Shown here one piece after another: positions 16,092 through 24,713 of a stretch of DNA of 44,076 nt. This DNA is from a virus, in the IMG/VR virus record IMGVR_UViG_3300046517_000256, positions 1 through 44,076 of that record; one strand, 5' to 3'. The translations under genes were made by a program, and so were the position numbers. The stretch's first letter is position 1. Every line of letters starts with the position of its first letter. The notes beneath the pieces were generated by a model. It was not told the origin of the DNA. It did no database searches and saw nothing but the letters and a program-made list of their open reading frames with translations.

Positions 16092-18221
16092 CTATTCTTC
16101 ATCCGCAGGTTCTTCCTGCCCTTGCTGCTCGATTTGCTGCTGTCCTTGGTCGGCACCTGTCTTGGCCTGGTATGCCGCGATGGCGTTCTTAATCAGGTTG
16201 TCGTGGTGCTTGTCGTCTAACTGCGCTGTTACGCCGGCATAGCGGAACGCATCCTTGAGGAATTGCGTCAGGAACTTGGTCTTATTCATGTCCTGATGGA
16301 TTTGTTGGTCACTTTGCAGTTGCTGCTGCTGCATCTGGCCCTTAGCCATCACATCGGGTGGCGGCGTCATCATTTGTTGTATCTGCTGCGGCGTCATGTC
16401 CACAATCAACGGATTACGCGGGCTGTAGTTGATGGCATCCCACACCATGCGCTCAAATGTCTCTGCCGACAAGGTTTTACGCTGCTGCGTGGCCAAAAGC
16501 TGCAAAACGGCTGGATTGAGCACGGTTTGTGTGAGAATAGGAAGGATTTGCAGGAAGCCCATCCGGCCGGCCATCTTGATTGAAGCGCGGCATTCCGCCT
16601 TCACTTCGCAGTTCATTACCTCGAGCGGGTCTAACTGGCTGAATGCGGGGTCGTTCTTGAGCCACATTGCCGCCATGTTCATGTCCAGAAACTTCTTGTC
16701 GAACATGATGATGTCGTTGACTAGCGGCTCCATGGTCATCGCTTCGGCATTCTCCACGTAATAGATCATTCTCCCTTGGGAGGCAGAAGCCTGTGTATTA
16801 ACTCCAGTTGCTGTGCGAGCGGCAGCATTGCCACCAGCCGACGGAACACCCATCGCTGAAAGGTCCGTAACGCCCGTGGTCTGCTGTACACGGCTGGAAG
16901 AAGCAGCAACCTCCACAAAAGCCTGTTGCGTAATGTTTTGCACTTCCATCTGCTTGAAATCGCCATTGGGGTCCTCCGATTCAAGGACAAGACCAGGACG
17001 GACCTTGAGCTGGTAGGCGGGAAGCGTCACACCACGCTTTTTCACCATGGGCCTGTGAATAGACAGTGCCAACTCGTCTACACGAGCGTTGATGATGGAT
17101 TGCTGGAGTCTTTGCTCTCCTTCGGCCACATCGGAGATGGCCAAGCCATGCCAACGGTCGAGCACGTCGGCATAGTTCATCGAGTAGTAGTTGATCTTGC
17201 CGTAGCGGTTGGCCTGGTTATAGACGATGGCTTCGCGGTTGAGCATCCATACCTTGCGGTCTGGAGTGTTGTACTCGATGACTTCAATGCGGCGATTGGC
17301 TGGATCGGAACTGTAATCAAGGGCGGGATTCCACATCGTATAGCGATAAGACTCGATGGTGCTCTTGGTTACGTCCTGATTCGCGGCCGTACGTGTCTTG
17401 CTCATTGCCGCTAATGTGCGGTCATCGGGTATATTGAATTTTCCCTTGCCTCGCAACTCTTTCAGCTTTCCTGCCGACATGAACTGCCGCTTGATGAAGT
17501 AACTCGCCGCCTGCATATCGGTAGACTCGTTGTTGGGGTCCATGTAGGAGTCTAGGATGGACACATAACGCATGTATGGTCGTGTCAGGCGTTCTTTGGT
17601 GATCTTGCGGTTGTAACTGGTATCAATGCGTGTCGGAAACGGCACCGGACCCATAATTGGATGGTTGACCATCTGCATCTCGGATACATGATGAGACTCG
17701 GAAAACTCAACCGACTCGTGCATGTAGTCTTCTACGCCAGCCTCGAGGATTCCATTGCCATAGATCAGCGACGATTTACAGCACCTGCGAATGTGTTCCC
17801 GCCAGCCAATCTGATCCATCTGCTCCAGAACTAGGCGTTTCCATGCCAAAGCATGATCGTTTTGGTTTGAGTAAAGCGGGTAGAAGTTGTAATTCTCTGG
17901 GTCGGTAATGGCGGAGACAATCTTAGGCAGCATCGCCTCCACTTGTTCAAAGACCGTATAGATTCCAATAGACGACCGTGGTACGCGCGTGCCTTCCCAG
18001 TAGCGTTGTGGCGTCCATGCCAGGTATAACTCGTTGGCATTGCGGTATCGCCAATCGTGGGCTTGCGTGCGATAGGCTTCGGCATAGCTAAAATCGGATT
18101 TGACGACGGTTAAAGCATAGGAATCGGTCCACTTGGCATCAAGGTCGGGAATCTTATTGGATACGAGAAGTTCCGGGGAAGATGAGGCCGAAACGTCATT
18201 GTACATGCCGGATGCGGCCAT
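16092..18221 (-). CDS. Portal protein (podovirus-type head-tail connector)
   Basis: This gene codes for 709 residues, the usual size of large podophage connectors. Diagnostic-looking segments are WTPQRYWEGTRVPRSSIGIY, GWREHIRRCCKSSLIYGNGI, a long helical core with GLAISDVAEGEQRLQQSIIN (portal stem/crown region), and PLVNDIIMFDKKFLD. The C-terminus is Gln-rich and acidic, a likely disordered internal tail. The portal forms the dodecameric ring at one capsid vertex, through which the terminase packages DNA. It sits two genes downstream of the terminase, as expected. Confidence 0.87.
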   Translation of the reverse strand: MAASGMYNDVSASSSPELLVSNKIPDLDAKWTDSYALTVVKSDFSYAEAYRTQAHDWRYRNANELYLAWTPQRYWEGTRVPRSSIGIYTVFEQVEAMLPKIVSAITDPENYNFYPLYSNQNDHALAWKRLVLEQMDQIGWREHIRRCCKSSLIYGNGILEAGVEDYMHESVEFSESHHVSEMQMVNHPIMGPVPFPTRIDTSYNRKITKERLTRPYMRYVSILDSYMDPNNESTDMQAASYFIKRQFMSAGKLKELRGKGKFNIPDDRTLAAMSKTRTAANQDVTKSTIESYRYTMWNPALDYSSDPANRRIEVIEYNTPDRKVWMLNREAIVYNQANRYGKINYYSMNYADVLDRWHGLAISDVAEGEQRLQQSIINARVDELALSIHRPMVKKRGVTLPAYQLKVRPGLVLESEDPNGDFKQMEVQNITQQAFVEVAASSSRVQQTTGVTDLSAMGVPSAGGNAAARTATGVNTQASASQGRMIYYVENAEAMTMEPLVNDIIMFDKKFLDMNMAAMWLKNDPAFSQLDPLEVMNCEVKAECRASIKMAGRMGFLQILPILTQTVLNPAVLQLLATQQRKTLSAETFERMVWDAINYSPRNPLIVDMTPQQIQQMMTPPPDVMAKGQMQQQQLQSDQQIHQDMNKTKFLTQFLKDAFRYAGVTAQLDDKHHDNLIKNAIAAYQAKTGADQGQQQIEQQGQEEPADEE

Positions 18222-18428
18222 TTAATTAACATCCTCATTTAGCGCATCAATCATAATCTGGCAGAATGTCTTTGGGTGCATGGCTCCGCTAATCGGGCCT
18301 TCGTAGCGGATCATCCATCCATCTTCGCTAGAATCAATCCACCACCGTGTAGGGCCATCTTCCATTGGATTAACGCCGGAATTTTTAAGCATAGCCACAC
18401 ACTTTCGCAAATCTTTCACTGTAACCAC
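18222..18428 (-). CDS. Hypothetical 68-residue protein between terminase and portal
   Basis: A GTG at 18428 overlaps the previous gene by 13 nt. The short alpha/beta protein has DLRKCVAMLKNSGVNPMEDG and WWIDSSEDGWMIRYEGPI. The stop abuts the portal ATG. It is probably a small head-assembly or accessory protein. No family is recognised. Confidence 0.65.
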   Translation of the reverse strand: MVTVKDLRKCVAMLKNSGVNPMEDGPTRWWIDSSEDGWMIRYEGPISGAMHPKTFCQIMIDALNEDVN

Positions 18429-18676
18429 GTGATCCCCGCTGGCTCATTAAGCCATGCCTGCTTGCACATCATGTCAACCGAAATCCCAGCACGGTAGCTA
18501 AGTGCCGCTGCGGCTTGGGCGATGATGGCATCAATGTTCCCATACCAAGACAATTCTTCGACGGTTGGGGTAACAATTTCACTTGGGAGACTATAAACAC
18601 GAAACGGAAATACTCTAGTAGCCGCGACTGCGGCTGCACCGCCACCGAGCAGTCCCAAAAAGTTACGTCGGTTCAC
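18416..18676 (-). CDS. Small protein with a twin-arginine-like signal, overlapping the terminase stop
   Basis: This gene codes for 86 residues. The GTG at 18676 overlaps the terminase TGA as GTGA, which supports this start over the ATG at 18739 inside the terminase gene. The N-terminus MNRRNFLGLLGGGAAAVAAT matches the Tat consensus (R-R-x-F-L followed by a moderately hydrophobic Gly/Ala stretch). The remainder (EELSWYGNIDAIIAQAAAAL, YRAGISVDMMCKQAWL) is helical. Tat-like N-termini are known on some phage proteins near the terminase, but their export has not, to my knowledge, been demonstrated. Function unknown. Confidence 0.72.
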   Translation of the reverse strand: MNRRNFLGLLGGGAAAVAATRVFPFRVYSLPSEIVTPTVEELSWYGNIDAIIAQAAAALSYRAGISVDMMCKQAWLNEPAGITWLQ

Positions 18677-20424
18677 ATGATCCCCGTGATGCTGCGCTTG
18701 CCTTTTTCTGGATCGGGGCCATAGATGCCGGAGTTCCACATCTCGCGGCCTGTGTTGTCTTCAAAACCAATGAACTTGTCTTGCGGATAGCCGCGTCCAA
18801 ACTGTCCATGCGTCCAATCAGGCGAGTCTGGATACACGTCGGAGGTCACCTGGCCAGGCTCTTGGGATTGCATCATGTCCGCCAACGTATCAAGAAGATC
18901 ATCGTGTACGCCACTAGATTGTGAGGGGAACTGCATTATTTCCAGTATAAGGTCAGTCTTACAACCAAGGTCGTCGGCAAATCGAACAATCCCTGCTTTG
19001 AACCATGGTTGAAGTCCCCGTATTCGTTGCTGCTTACTAACGTGGGTATCTCGCCTAATCGGTACCATCGTGGGGAACTTTTGCCTTTTAACGGCTTCCC
19101 TTTGGAGGAAGGGGAGAAGGACTCGAGCATGGGCATCCTTTTCTATTTTGAAGTCTAAGATACGCGGAAACCGCTTGTATACGTCAAAGACATGCCAGAT
19201 AACTTGGTCGGGGGTGAACCTGCCCCTTCGTATGTCCACAACATATAACCTTCCGTCATGATCGAACCCACCAACGGTAAGGACCGTGTAGTCATTATCA
19301 TTTTTCGCTGGTTCGAGGCCATGAAGGTCAATCGTGCAATGTAAACGGAAGCGAGGCATAAGCTCGCTGATAACCGAGCGAGGCATGAACACAATATCCT
19401 TCGCATCACATAGTCCCCCTTCGGGCGGAATCGGATTCGACAACATCTGATTGCTGAAATCCTGAGGACTTACTTCGGGCAACTTCTCCATCCGGTCTAG
19501 TTCATGCGGAGGAAATCTGTCCATCCATAGTGTCGTTCCGTCCTTCTTGCGGGCGCCGCGCACCAGACAGTGCCAGCCATTCACCATCTTTGGCGGACCT
19601 TCGCGCAACTCCGCAAGGCTGTCGGAACCGCCGGCCAGCTTAACGTGCAGGTCGCCAAAGTCATAGATCGTGCCTTCCACGTCCTGCCACCCGAAACGGC
19701 ACCCATCTTCGCCTTCTTTGACCGAATACCGCTCAACGAGGTAGTTGATGGAGCCAAAGTGGTCTTGCACTTCCTTGATGCCGCCCGGAGTACGCACATT
19801 GACCTTATCCACCAAGTCTGAGTGCTTCACCACATCGTAGTGGCTGCCGGCGATTACCTTGCCAACCGTAATCAGGCATAGCGTAGGCTCTTTGCGGGCC
19901 TGACGACCTGGGATGTTAAATTCGTCCTGGCTACCCCAGTCGGATGCCTTCTTTGCCGCAGGGCAGTAGTCAGGAAACACCGTGCGAAAGGTGTTGTTGA
20001 ACTGGAAGTGTCCTTTGATCTCCGTCATCACCTTTTTGGTCTGGTCGCCAATCGCCATCGACAGAGCGATACGAATGTTGGGGTAGTTGAGAATCCACTG
20101 GATGATATGCGCGATGGTGATAACCGTTGTCTTTAGGTGGCCGCGCGGAAATACGATGAGCTTGTTTCTCTCTCCCTCAAGCTGAGGCAGAGGCACGGCG
20201 GGTTTGAAATGCGTCATTCCCAGGTTGTCTACGTTCTCCGTACCACCTTGGAAGTGCTGCAAATGGTCAATGATTAGGCCATGCACTTCTCTTGATACGT
20301 CCTTGTATTGCAGGATGTGATTGCACAGAAATAGCAGGTCGGTGCGGGCGCGATGGCGGATACGAAATAGCTTTTCCTTCCTGGCGTCGAAGACTTCCTG
20401 TGGAACTTGGATAGTCGGCGGCAT
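18673..20424 (-). CDS. terL: Terminase large subunit
   Basis: This gene codes for 583 residues and acts as the ATP-driven packaging motor and nuclease. The ATPase domain has a Walker A-like FPRGHLKTT (about residue 93) and a Walker B region in YDVVKHSDLVDKVNVRT. The RNase H-like nuclease domain begins at CTIDLHGLEPAKNDND, with further acidic residues in KIEKDAHARVLL and HDDLLDTLADMM, which supply the metal-binding carboxylates. Length and order are normal. The start abuts a short upstream ORF, and the stop overlaps the next gene. A small-subunit-like protein is encoded separately at 30555. Confidence 0.93.
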   Translation of the reverse strand: MPPTIQVPQEVFDARKEKLFRIRHRARTDLLFLCNHILQYKDVSREVHGLIIDHLQHFQGGTENVDNLGMTHFKPAVPLPQLEGERNKLIVFPRGHLKTTVITIAHIIQWILNYPNIRIALSMAIGDQTKKVMTEIKGHFQFNNTFRTVFPDYCPAAKKASDWGSQDEFNIPGRQARKEPTLCLITVGKVIAGSHYDVVKHSDLVDKVNVRTPGGIKEVQDHFGSINYLVERYSVKEGEDGCRFGWQDVEGTIYDFGDLHVKLAGGSDSLAELREGPPKMVNGWHCLVRGARKKDGTTLWMDRFPPHELDRMEKLPEVSPQDFSNQMLSNPIPPEGGLCDAKDIVFMPRSVISELMPRFRLHCTIDLHGLEPAKNDNDYTVLTVGGFDHDGRLYVVDIRRGRFTPDQVIWHVFDVYKRFPRILDFKIEKDAHARVLLPFLQREAVKRQKFPTMVPIRRDTHVSKQQRIRGLQPWFKAGIVRFADDLGCKTDLILEIMQFPSQSSGVHDDLLDTLADMMQSQEPGQVTSDVYPDSPDWTHGQFGRGYPQDKFIGFEDNTGREMWNSGIYGPDPEKGKRSITGIM

Positions 20425-20568
20425 TCAAGGCTTAATCATCGGTATGCGAAGAAACTGCACAACCGGAATAAGGAAATCAGGAACCGCAATGATGATCGAG
20501 GGGCGCTCCACAACTGGGGTCACGTTGTAGATATAGCAACGGTCGCGGTCACCACCGACCACGGTCAC
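20425..20568 (-). CDS. Possible small protein before terminase
   Basis: The frame from GTG 20568 codes for 47 residues and ends with TGA immediately before the terminase ATG. The sequence is strand-rich (VTVVGGDRDRCYIYNVTPVV, then PDFLIPVVQFLRIPMIKP). The gap between its neighbours would otherwise be about 160 nt in an operon that has almost no gaps, so coding is likely. No good SD is seen; another GTG lies at 20562. Start and function are uncertain. Confidence 0.42.
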   Translation of the reverse strand: MTVVGGDRDRCYIYNVTPVVERPSIIIAVPDFLIPVVQFLRIPMIKP

Positions 20569-20585
20569 AATGGGCAGCGATGTTT

Positions 20586-20903
20586 TTACCCCTTGGTGTA
20601 CCAAATCGTTCCCCCAAAAGACACTGCGTTGCTGCTGTTCATCAGAAATGAACTACCCGGCTGGATGGCGTACCACGGGATGTCACCAACGGGGAGCATC
20701 ATGCTGCTGCCATTGCCGGTAAAGACGTACGCTCCAGACAAATCACCTACCACGGAATCCTTATAAATCAGTACCGTGGCTCCATCGACGGTAAAGTTAA
20801 CGCCATACACGTTGATGGGGGACGCGGAAGAAGCAATCACCGTATTGTCACCGGAGCTTGAGAAACTTATAATGGCGGAAGTGATGTGCGCTGCGTGCGG
20901 CAT
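20586..20903 (-). CDS. Hypothetical beta-rich virion protein
   Basis: This gene codes for 105 residues, nearly all predicted strand (SAIISFSSSGDNTVIASSAS, then VNFTVDGATVLIYKD and IQPGSSFLMNSSNAVSFGGT). The pattern is that of small jelly-roll-like phage decoration or fibre-tip proteins found next to terminase genes. It lies 2 nt after the repeat protein's stop. Specific role unknown. Confidence 0.7.
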   Translation of the reverse strand: MPHAAHITSAIISFSSSGDNTVIASSASPINVYGVNFTVDGATVLIYKDSVVGDLSGAYVFTGNGSSMMLPVGDIPWYAIQPGSSFLMNSSNAVSFGGTIWYTKG

Positions 20904-20905
20904 GG

Positions 20906-22612
20906 TCAGGTGGACTTTATCCCAACTCCTATCTCCTGGGATACATAATTGTTGATGCCCGTATCGACGTAATTCACCTTTCCAGGAGTTATGATCCTTA
21001 CGGTTACCGTTCCGAATGATACGGTGATGACGTTTCCTGTGGCGGTCACGTTGGCATTACCAGACACGGACACATTCCCGCCAGATAGCGTAATAGACTG
21101 TCCCGTAACGGGTACGTTTGCGTCTCCTGCTACCGATACCGAGCCTCCGGTGGCAGAGAGAGACTGTCCTGTGACGTTTACCGTTATATCCCCACTGGGT
21201 ACGGTGACTGTTACCTGACCACCCGTAGCGGTAATGCTTCCGCCTGTTACGGTTACAATGGCTCCCGCCGCTACCGTTACCGATCCACCGGAAGTGGCGA
21301 TGGATGCTCCCGTAGCCGTAACGGATGCCGTACCAGTCGGGGTAACTGTTCCTCCCGTAGCGGCAATAGACCCTCCGGTTGCCGTAATGGATGCGGTTCC
21401 AGTCGGTGTAACAGAACCACCAGATGCGGCAATACTTCCACCAGATGCCGTTACGGATAAATCCTGAAATGCCGCCTTGAACGTGGCTACCGTCATCACC
21501 CATTGAGCGGTTCCGGTAAGCGACAGAGATGCCGTATATGCACCAACTGCCGTAACAAATTTGTCTTCTATATTCGCTGAATTTGTTGGCTTGCGAAAAA
21601 CGAAGTTTGTTCCTGCTGCCGAGTTCGTTCCCGCCGAGTCCCAAAGCCCGACGACCAATTCATCATTGGCGGACGTTGTTGCGCTGGCATTACTGGTTGG
21701 AGCGTTATTATTGCCCGTTGCCACACTGGAAGCAGTTGCATCGAACGGCGCTGCTGCCATACCGCCATATTCACAGCAGTTCGTGAAATTAGCCGTAGGG
21801 CTTCCAGTAACGGTCTGCGTGATGGTTGTGGCACCGCTATTTATGTTAGCGGCATAGAAAAACTGACTTCGGAATGACGCACCACTCCAGTTGGTAGGTC
21901 CTGCAATGGATGTGTAGGTGTTGCTGTTTCCGGCAAGCGATGCAGTAGAGGATTGCGGTGCCCAAGTCGATTCGATCACCAGAAGATTGCCAGCCGCGCA
22001 ATTACCAGGCATCAGGAGAGCGTTCGAGGCTCCAGCGGTATTTAATGAACCCACCTGCACTAATTCTGGTTCAGAATTAAATGTAATACTCTCGGTAAAC
22101 TGTACCCACTCATCACCATCCGCCGCCGCCGTCTTGCCGCTGTAATCATGCGTCTCTGTTCCAGTCGCGCTGGTGGAAGCTACAAACCATTTGATGACGA
22201 TGCGATCTCCGACCGCGAACGCCGTGCTTGTCGGTGCGGTATCGGTGAAGTTGTCTACTTGAATCGAAGTAGATTGGACGAGCGTGCTCGTCTTGGTGCT
22301 GATTTGCGATTCTGAACCGCCGCTATATTTGAAGACGCGACCGACTGTTTTAGGTGCGCCGGTGGTACTGCTAGTCTTGACCCAGCCGTTATAGGTAATC
22401 GTTCCTGAAATTGTGACCGGAGATGCGATGGGCGGGGAAATCCATGCAAGGGCAGTTCCCGCCGCCGTACTTGTGACCTGCGTGGTGCCGTTTATTTTAT
22501 TGGTGACGCCCGTGGTTAGAGCAAGAACCGAAGCAGTCAAGCTGGCATAGGAATAGTTTGTCGCGGTAGAGAAGCTGTTCTGAAACTGCTTTAGAAAAAT
22601 CTTGGTCGCCAC
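20906..22612 (-). CDS. Large structural protein with C-terminal tandem 22-residue repeats
   Basis: This gene codes for 568 residues. The N-terminal part has MATKIFLKQFQNSFSTAT and an Ig/jelly-roll-like region (FAVGDRIVIKWFVASTSATG). The middle is beta-rich with paired cysteines (NFTNCCEYGG). Residues of about 385-540 consist of seven imperfect repeats of the type VTATGGSIAATGGTVTPTGT. The last 30 residues (GKVNYVDTGINNYVSQEIG) are not repetitive. Such Thr/Gly/Ser/Val repeats form beta-solenoid-like stalks, so this could be a capsid or tail fibre. The place upstream of the terminase suggests a head fibre, by inference. Confidence 0.72.
   Translation of the reverse strand: MATKIFLKQFQNSFSTATNYSYASLTASVLALTTGVTNKINGTTQVTSTAAGTALAWISPPIASPVTISGTITYNGWVKTSSTTGAPKTVGRVFKYSGGSESQISTKTSTLVQSTSIQVDNFTDTAPTSTAFAVGDRIVIKWFVASTSATGTETHDYSGKTAAADGDEWVQFTESITFNSEPELVQVGSLNTAGASNALLMPGNCAAGNLLVIESTWAPQSSTASLAGNSNTYTSIAGPTNWSGASFRSQFFYAANINSGATTITQTVTGSPTANFTNCCEYGGMAAAPFDATASSVATGNNNAPTSNASATTSANDELVVGLWDSAGTNSAAGTNFVFRKPTNSANIEDKFVTAVGAYTASLSLTGTAQWVMTVATFKAAFQDLSVTASGGSIAASGGSVTPTGTASITATGGSIAATGGTVTPTGTASVTATGASIATSGGSVTVAAGAIVTVTGGSITATGGQVTVTVPSGDITVNVTGQSLSATGGSVSVAGDANVPVTGQSITLSGGNVSVSGNANVTATGNVITVSFGTVTVRIITPGKVNYVDTGINNYVSQEIGVGIKST
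20985..21465 (-). repeat. Tandem repeats of about 66 nt inside the 20906 gene
   Basis: About seven degenerate copies of a 66-nt unit encode 22-residue beta repeats with the pattern xTxTGxSIxxTGGxVTVxG. The first two copies (from 21465 down) are nearly identical in protein sequence, while later ones drift and vary by one or two residues in length. Recombination between copies would change stalk length. Confidence 0.8.
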
Positions 22613-22624
22613 ATTCTAGCCAAG

Positions 22625-23347
22625 TTACAAAAGTTGAATTATTGCGTTGCCTGCGGTCTGAGCTGGAAAAGCGATAGAGAAAGTCCCCGCCGTCGAAGTC
22701 TTGTCCGCTCCGAAATCAAGGATTTGCGTCGTCGGTTGGCTGGCAAGAAGGGCATTATAAATAGCGGCGCCTCTGGCCGTAATCGTTGCCGCTGTCCATG
22801 AAATTGTGGCAAATAGGCAACAAGCCGTATCCGTGGAAAGCACGGGAGTAGTAGATACAAGTGCCATGGCGTTGCCAACGAGCGTTCCACCAGGTCCGAT
22901 GCCACCTGTGACGTAGGTGCCGGAACTGCCAACTTCATTCGAGGACGTGTAACCTGTCGTGCTCTTGGAAAGAGTTGCAGAAGACGTGTACAGGGCAATG
23001 GCGAATACCGATTGCGTGGCGAAGATAGTTCCCATGGCGCCAGAATTGGCGCCATTTGGATTGGCAACCGTTACCGTGGTGGTCGTGGAAGCAAGGCATG
23101 GGAAAGTTCCATTGTTCCCGGCAGTGGCAAATCCTGTGAAGGTAAGATTCAATCCGACATAAGCGTTGGTGCCACCGTTGGTGAATGTTCCGGTATAGAC
23201 CGTTGATGCCGTAGCTCCTGGGCCAAGTGTGCCACCTGCCGCCGCGACAGATGACACCGTATTCGTTCCGGTTAGAACAGTGAAGTTATGGCAACCTTGC
23301 AGAATTTGCTGCTTAAAAGAATTGCAAATTGCGGCAGTTATAGCCAT
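22625..23347 (-). CDS. Phage virion protein with an inserted beta module
   Basis: This gene codes for 240 residues. The ATG at 23347 overlaps the previous stop by one base (TGATG). MAITAAICNSFKQQILQGCH at the N-terminus and the C-terminal TARGAAIYNALLAS...ILDFGADKTSTAGTFSIAFP pattern belong to a widespread, poorly characterised phage structural family. Between them, at about residues 30-95, is an extra Thr/Asn/Gly module (YVGLNLTFTGFATAGNNGTF, VANPNGANSG) that looks independent. After it the usual ALYTSSATLSKSTTGYTSS resumes. Likely a minor virion or fibre component. Confidence 0.72.
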   Translation of the reverse strand: MAITAAICNSFKQQILQGCHNFTVLTGTNTVSSVAAAGGTLGPGATASTVYTGTFTNGGTNAYVGLNLTFTGFATAGNNGTFPCLASTTTTVTVANPNGANSGAMGTIFATQSVFAIALYTSSATLSKSTTGYTSSNEVGSSGTYVTGGIGPGGTLVGNAMALVSTTPVLSTDTACCLFATISWTAATITARGAAIYNALLASQPTTQILDFGADKTSTAGTFSIAFPAQTAGNAIIQLL

Positions 23348-23544
23348 CAGCCAACCTCTCCGGGGACTGCCCCAACCGCAGATCCCTGCAACATAAGCAT
23401 GTGGCAATCCTGGCGGATGATCTCACCGAACGAATTTAGGTACTTGGTGATGATGCTGTATCCCTGTGGCGTGGGATCTACTTCAATGATTGCCCGTCCC
23501 TCAGCAGGAATACTATCGGCATTCATTTCAAAGTTGAGTGTCAT
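23347..23544 (-). CDS. Small hypothetical virion protein
   Basis: This gene codes for 65 residues. The ATG at 23544 shares a base with the TAA of the upstream gene, and its TGA shares a base with the next ATG. The sequence MTLNFEMNADSIPAEGRAII and VDPTPQGYSIITKYLNSFGE is beta-rich with a short helix. The coupled arrangement indicates co-expression with the two neighbouring virion proteins. No family recognised. Confidence 0.7.
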   Translation of the reverse strand: MTLNFEMNADSIPAEGRAIIEVDPTPQGYSIITKYLNSFGEIIRQDCHMLMLQGSAVGAVPGEVG

Positions 23545-24008
23545 TATCCGACCGGGGTAAGGAACTGCGCCGATACCGAGAAGGCAAAACTGGGTGATGT
23601 ACCGCCAGCGGTGTATTTCACCCGCCAAAGCGACCCAATGGGGCCGTTATTTACGCTGGCCGCTGTAAGGGTGGCATCCTGGTTGAGAACAACCACATTC
23701 GATGCCGAAGGACCTACCAATGCTACGTAGTCCTTGGTGGATGTAGTCAGTTGGGTAAAGCTGATTATGTCCTGCCATACCACCGTTCCGGTTGGGCCGG
23801 CACCGATCAGGTCAGTGGAAGCGGGTGGTGTGATGCCATTCTGGATGTAGACGTTCATGGTGGGAGAAGTGCCGGACACAGTTAGGCAGTGCAGCAGCAC
23901 CTGCACGGCCGAGTAATACATGGGAATGTTGATGGTGCTGCCCGTGGCGCTGGTGGTAGCGGTAGTCTGCGCCAATAGAACGACTTCCTGTGTATTCTCC
24001 CGTGCCAT
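23544..24008 (-). CDS. Beta-rich virion protein, paralogue of the 4975-5439 gene
   Basis: This gene codes for 154 residues. It shares length and the motifs VSGTSPTMNVYIQNG and GTSPSFAFSV with the protein encoded just after the capsid gene. The N-terminal ARENTQEVVLLAQTTATTSA resembles an attachment arm followed by a jelly-roll-like domain. It could be a decoration or fibre-base protein duplicated within this genome. The start is 1 nt after the previous stop. Confidence 0.78.
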   Translation of the reverse strand: MARENTQEVVLLAQTTATTSATGSTINIPMYYSAVQVLLHCLTVSGTSPTMNVYIQNGITPPASTDLIGAGPTGTVVWQDIISFTQLTTSTKDYVALVGPSASNVVVLNQDATLTAASVNNGPIGSLWRVKYTAGGTSPSFAFSVSAQFLTPVG

Positions 24009-24533
24009 CTAGAGCACGTCGATTGAGAAACCGTCGAGGTAGGCAGTGTTGGAAGCGTTGGTTGTGCCAAACAGGATAGTTGCGATGAAGTACAGGGTAG
24101 ACGGCGCGGTGGGCGTCGGATCGCTGGTAATGACGCTGGTATTGACGGCGAGCGTGGTAAGGGTCGGCGTCGCGCCCATAATGCCCGTCTGGTATCCCAA
24201 AAGCGAACCCGACAGATCGTTCCAGTGAACGATGGAGTCGATGATGAAAGAGCAGGACGTGGTACAGGACACCGCACCCGTGGTGGCCATCTGCGATCCA
24301 CCGGCAACCGTGGCGGCAGAACCGCAATAGATGCTGGCGGTGACGTTGCCCGTGGTGCCGGGGCTGACGCGACCATATGCCTTCACACGCAACAGCTTGC
24401 CCGCATAGGAGCTATTCTGCGGAACCTGCAACTGGATCGTGGTAGCTCCGACAGCGGTAAGGAATGGCGCCGAAGTCGTGATGACGTTGCCGGAAGCAGC
24501 CGATGGCCCTGAAAAGTAAAATTCGTTTGCCAT
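24009..24533 (-). CDS. Hypothetical beta-rich virion protein
   Basis: This gene codes for 174 residues, strand-rich with Thr/Ser/Gly/Ala. It opens MANEFYFSGPSAASGNVITT and contains QLQVPQNSSYAGKLLRVKAY, a motif type seen in phage minor capsid or tail proteins. Two cysteines flank a Thr-rich turn (VSCTTSCSF). It begins directly after the small basic protein's stop. Structural role inferred. Confidence 0.72.
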   Translation of the reverse strand: MANEFYFSGPSAASGNVITTSAPFLTAVGATTIQLQVPQNSSYAGKLLRVKAYGRVSPGTTGNVTASIYCGSAATVAGGSQMATTGAVSCTTSCSFIIDSIVHWNDLSGSLLGYQTGIMGATPTLTTLAVNTSVITSDPTPTAPSTLYFIATILFGTTNASNTAYLDGFSIDVL

Positions 24534-24713
24534 TTAGTGTTTTCTCCCTGCTGCGGACATCGCAGACATTTTCTTAGCGCCATATTTCTTTCTACCGATG
24601 GCTGCGGCTACCGCACCAGGATTGGATACATTTCCCTTTGCTGCGAGTGATTTCTTGAGAGCTGCGAAACGGCCACCTTGACCCAATGGAGCGTTTTTAT
24701 TTGGCGTTGCCAT
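24534..24713 (-). CDS. Small basic phage protein (59 aa)
   Basis: The ATG at 24713 follows GAGG by 6 nt. The protein has MATPNKNAPLGQGGRFAALK, then PGAVAAAIGRKKYGAKKMSA and a basic end. This is a recognisable widespread small phage protein pattern (APLGxGxRFAAL, then AxIGRKKYGxKK) found in head-gene regions. A nucleic-acid or capsid-interior role is possible, but none is established. Its start lies 17 nt inside the HNH gene. Confidence 0.8.
   Translation of the reverse strand: MATPNKNAPLGQGGRFAALKKSLAAKGNVSNPGAVAAAIGRKKYGAKKMSAMSAAGRKH

Noticed and set aside
21234-21467. Plus-strand ORF with Pro/Val repeats opposite the 22-residue repeats
   Set aside because: It is the antisense shadow of the repeat region and follows its periodicity only.
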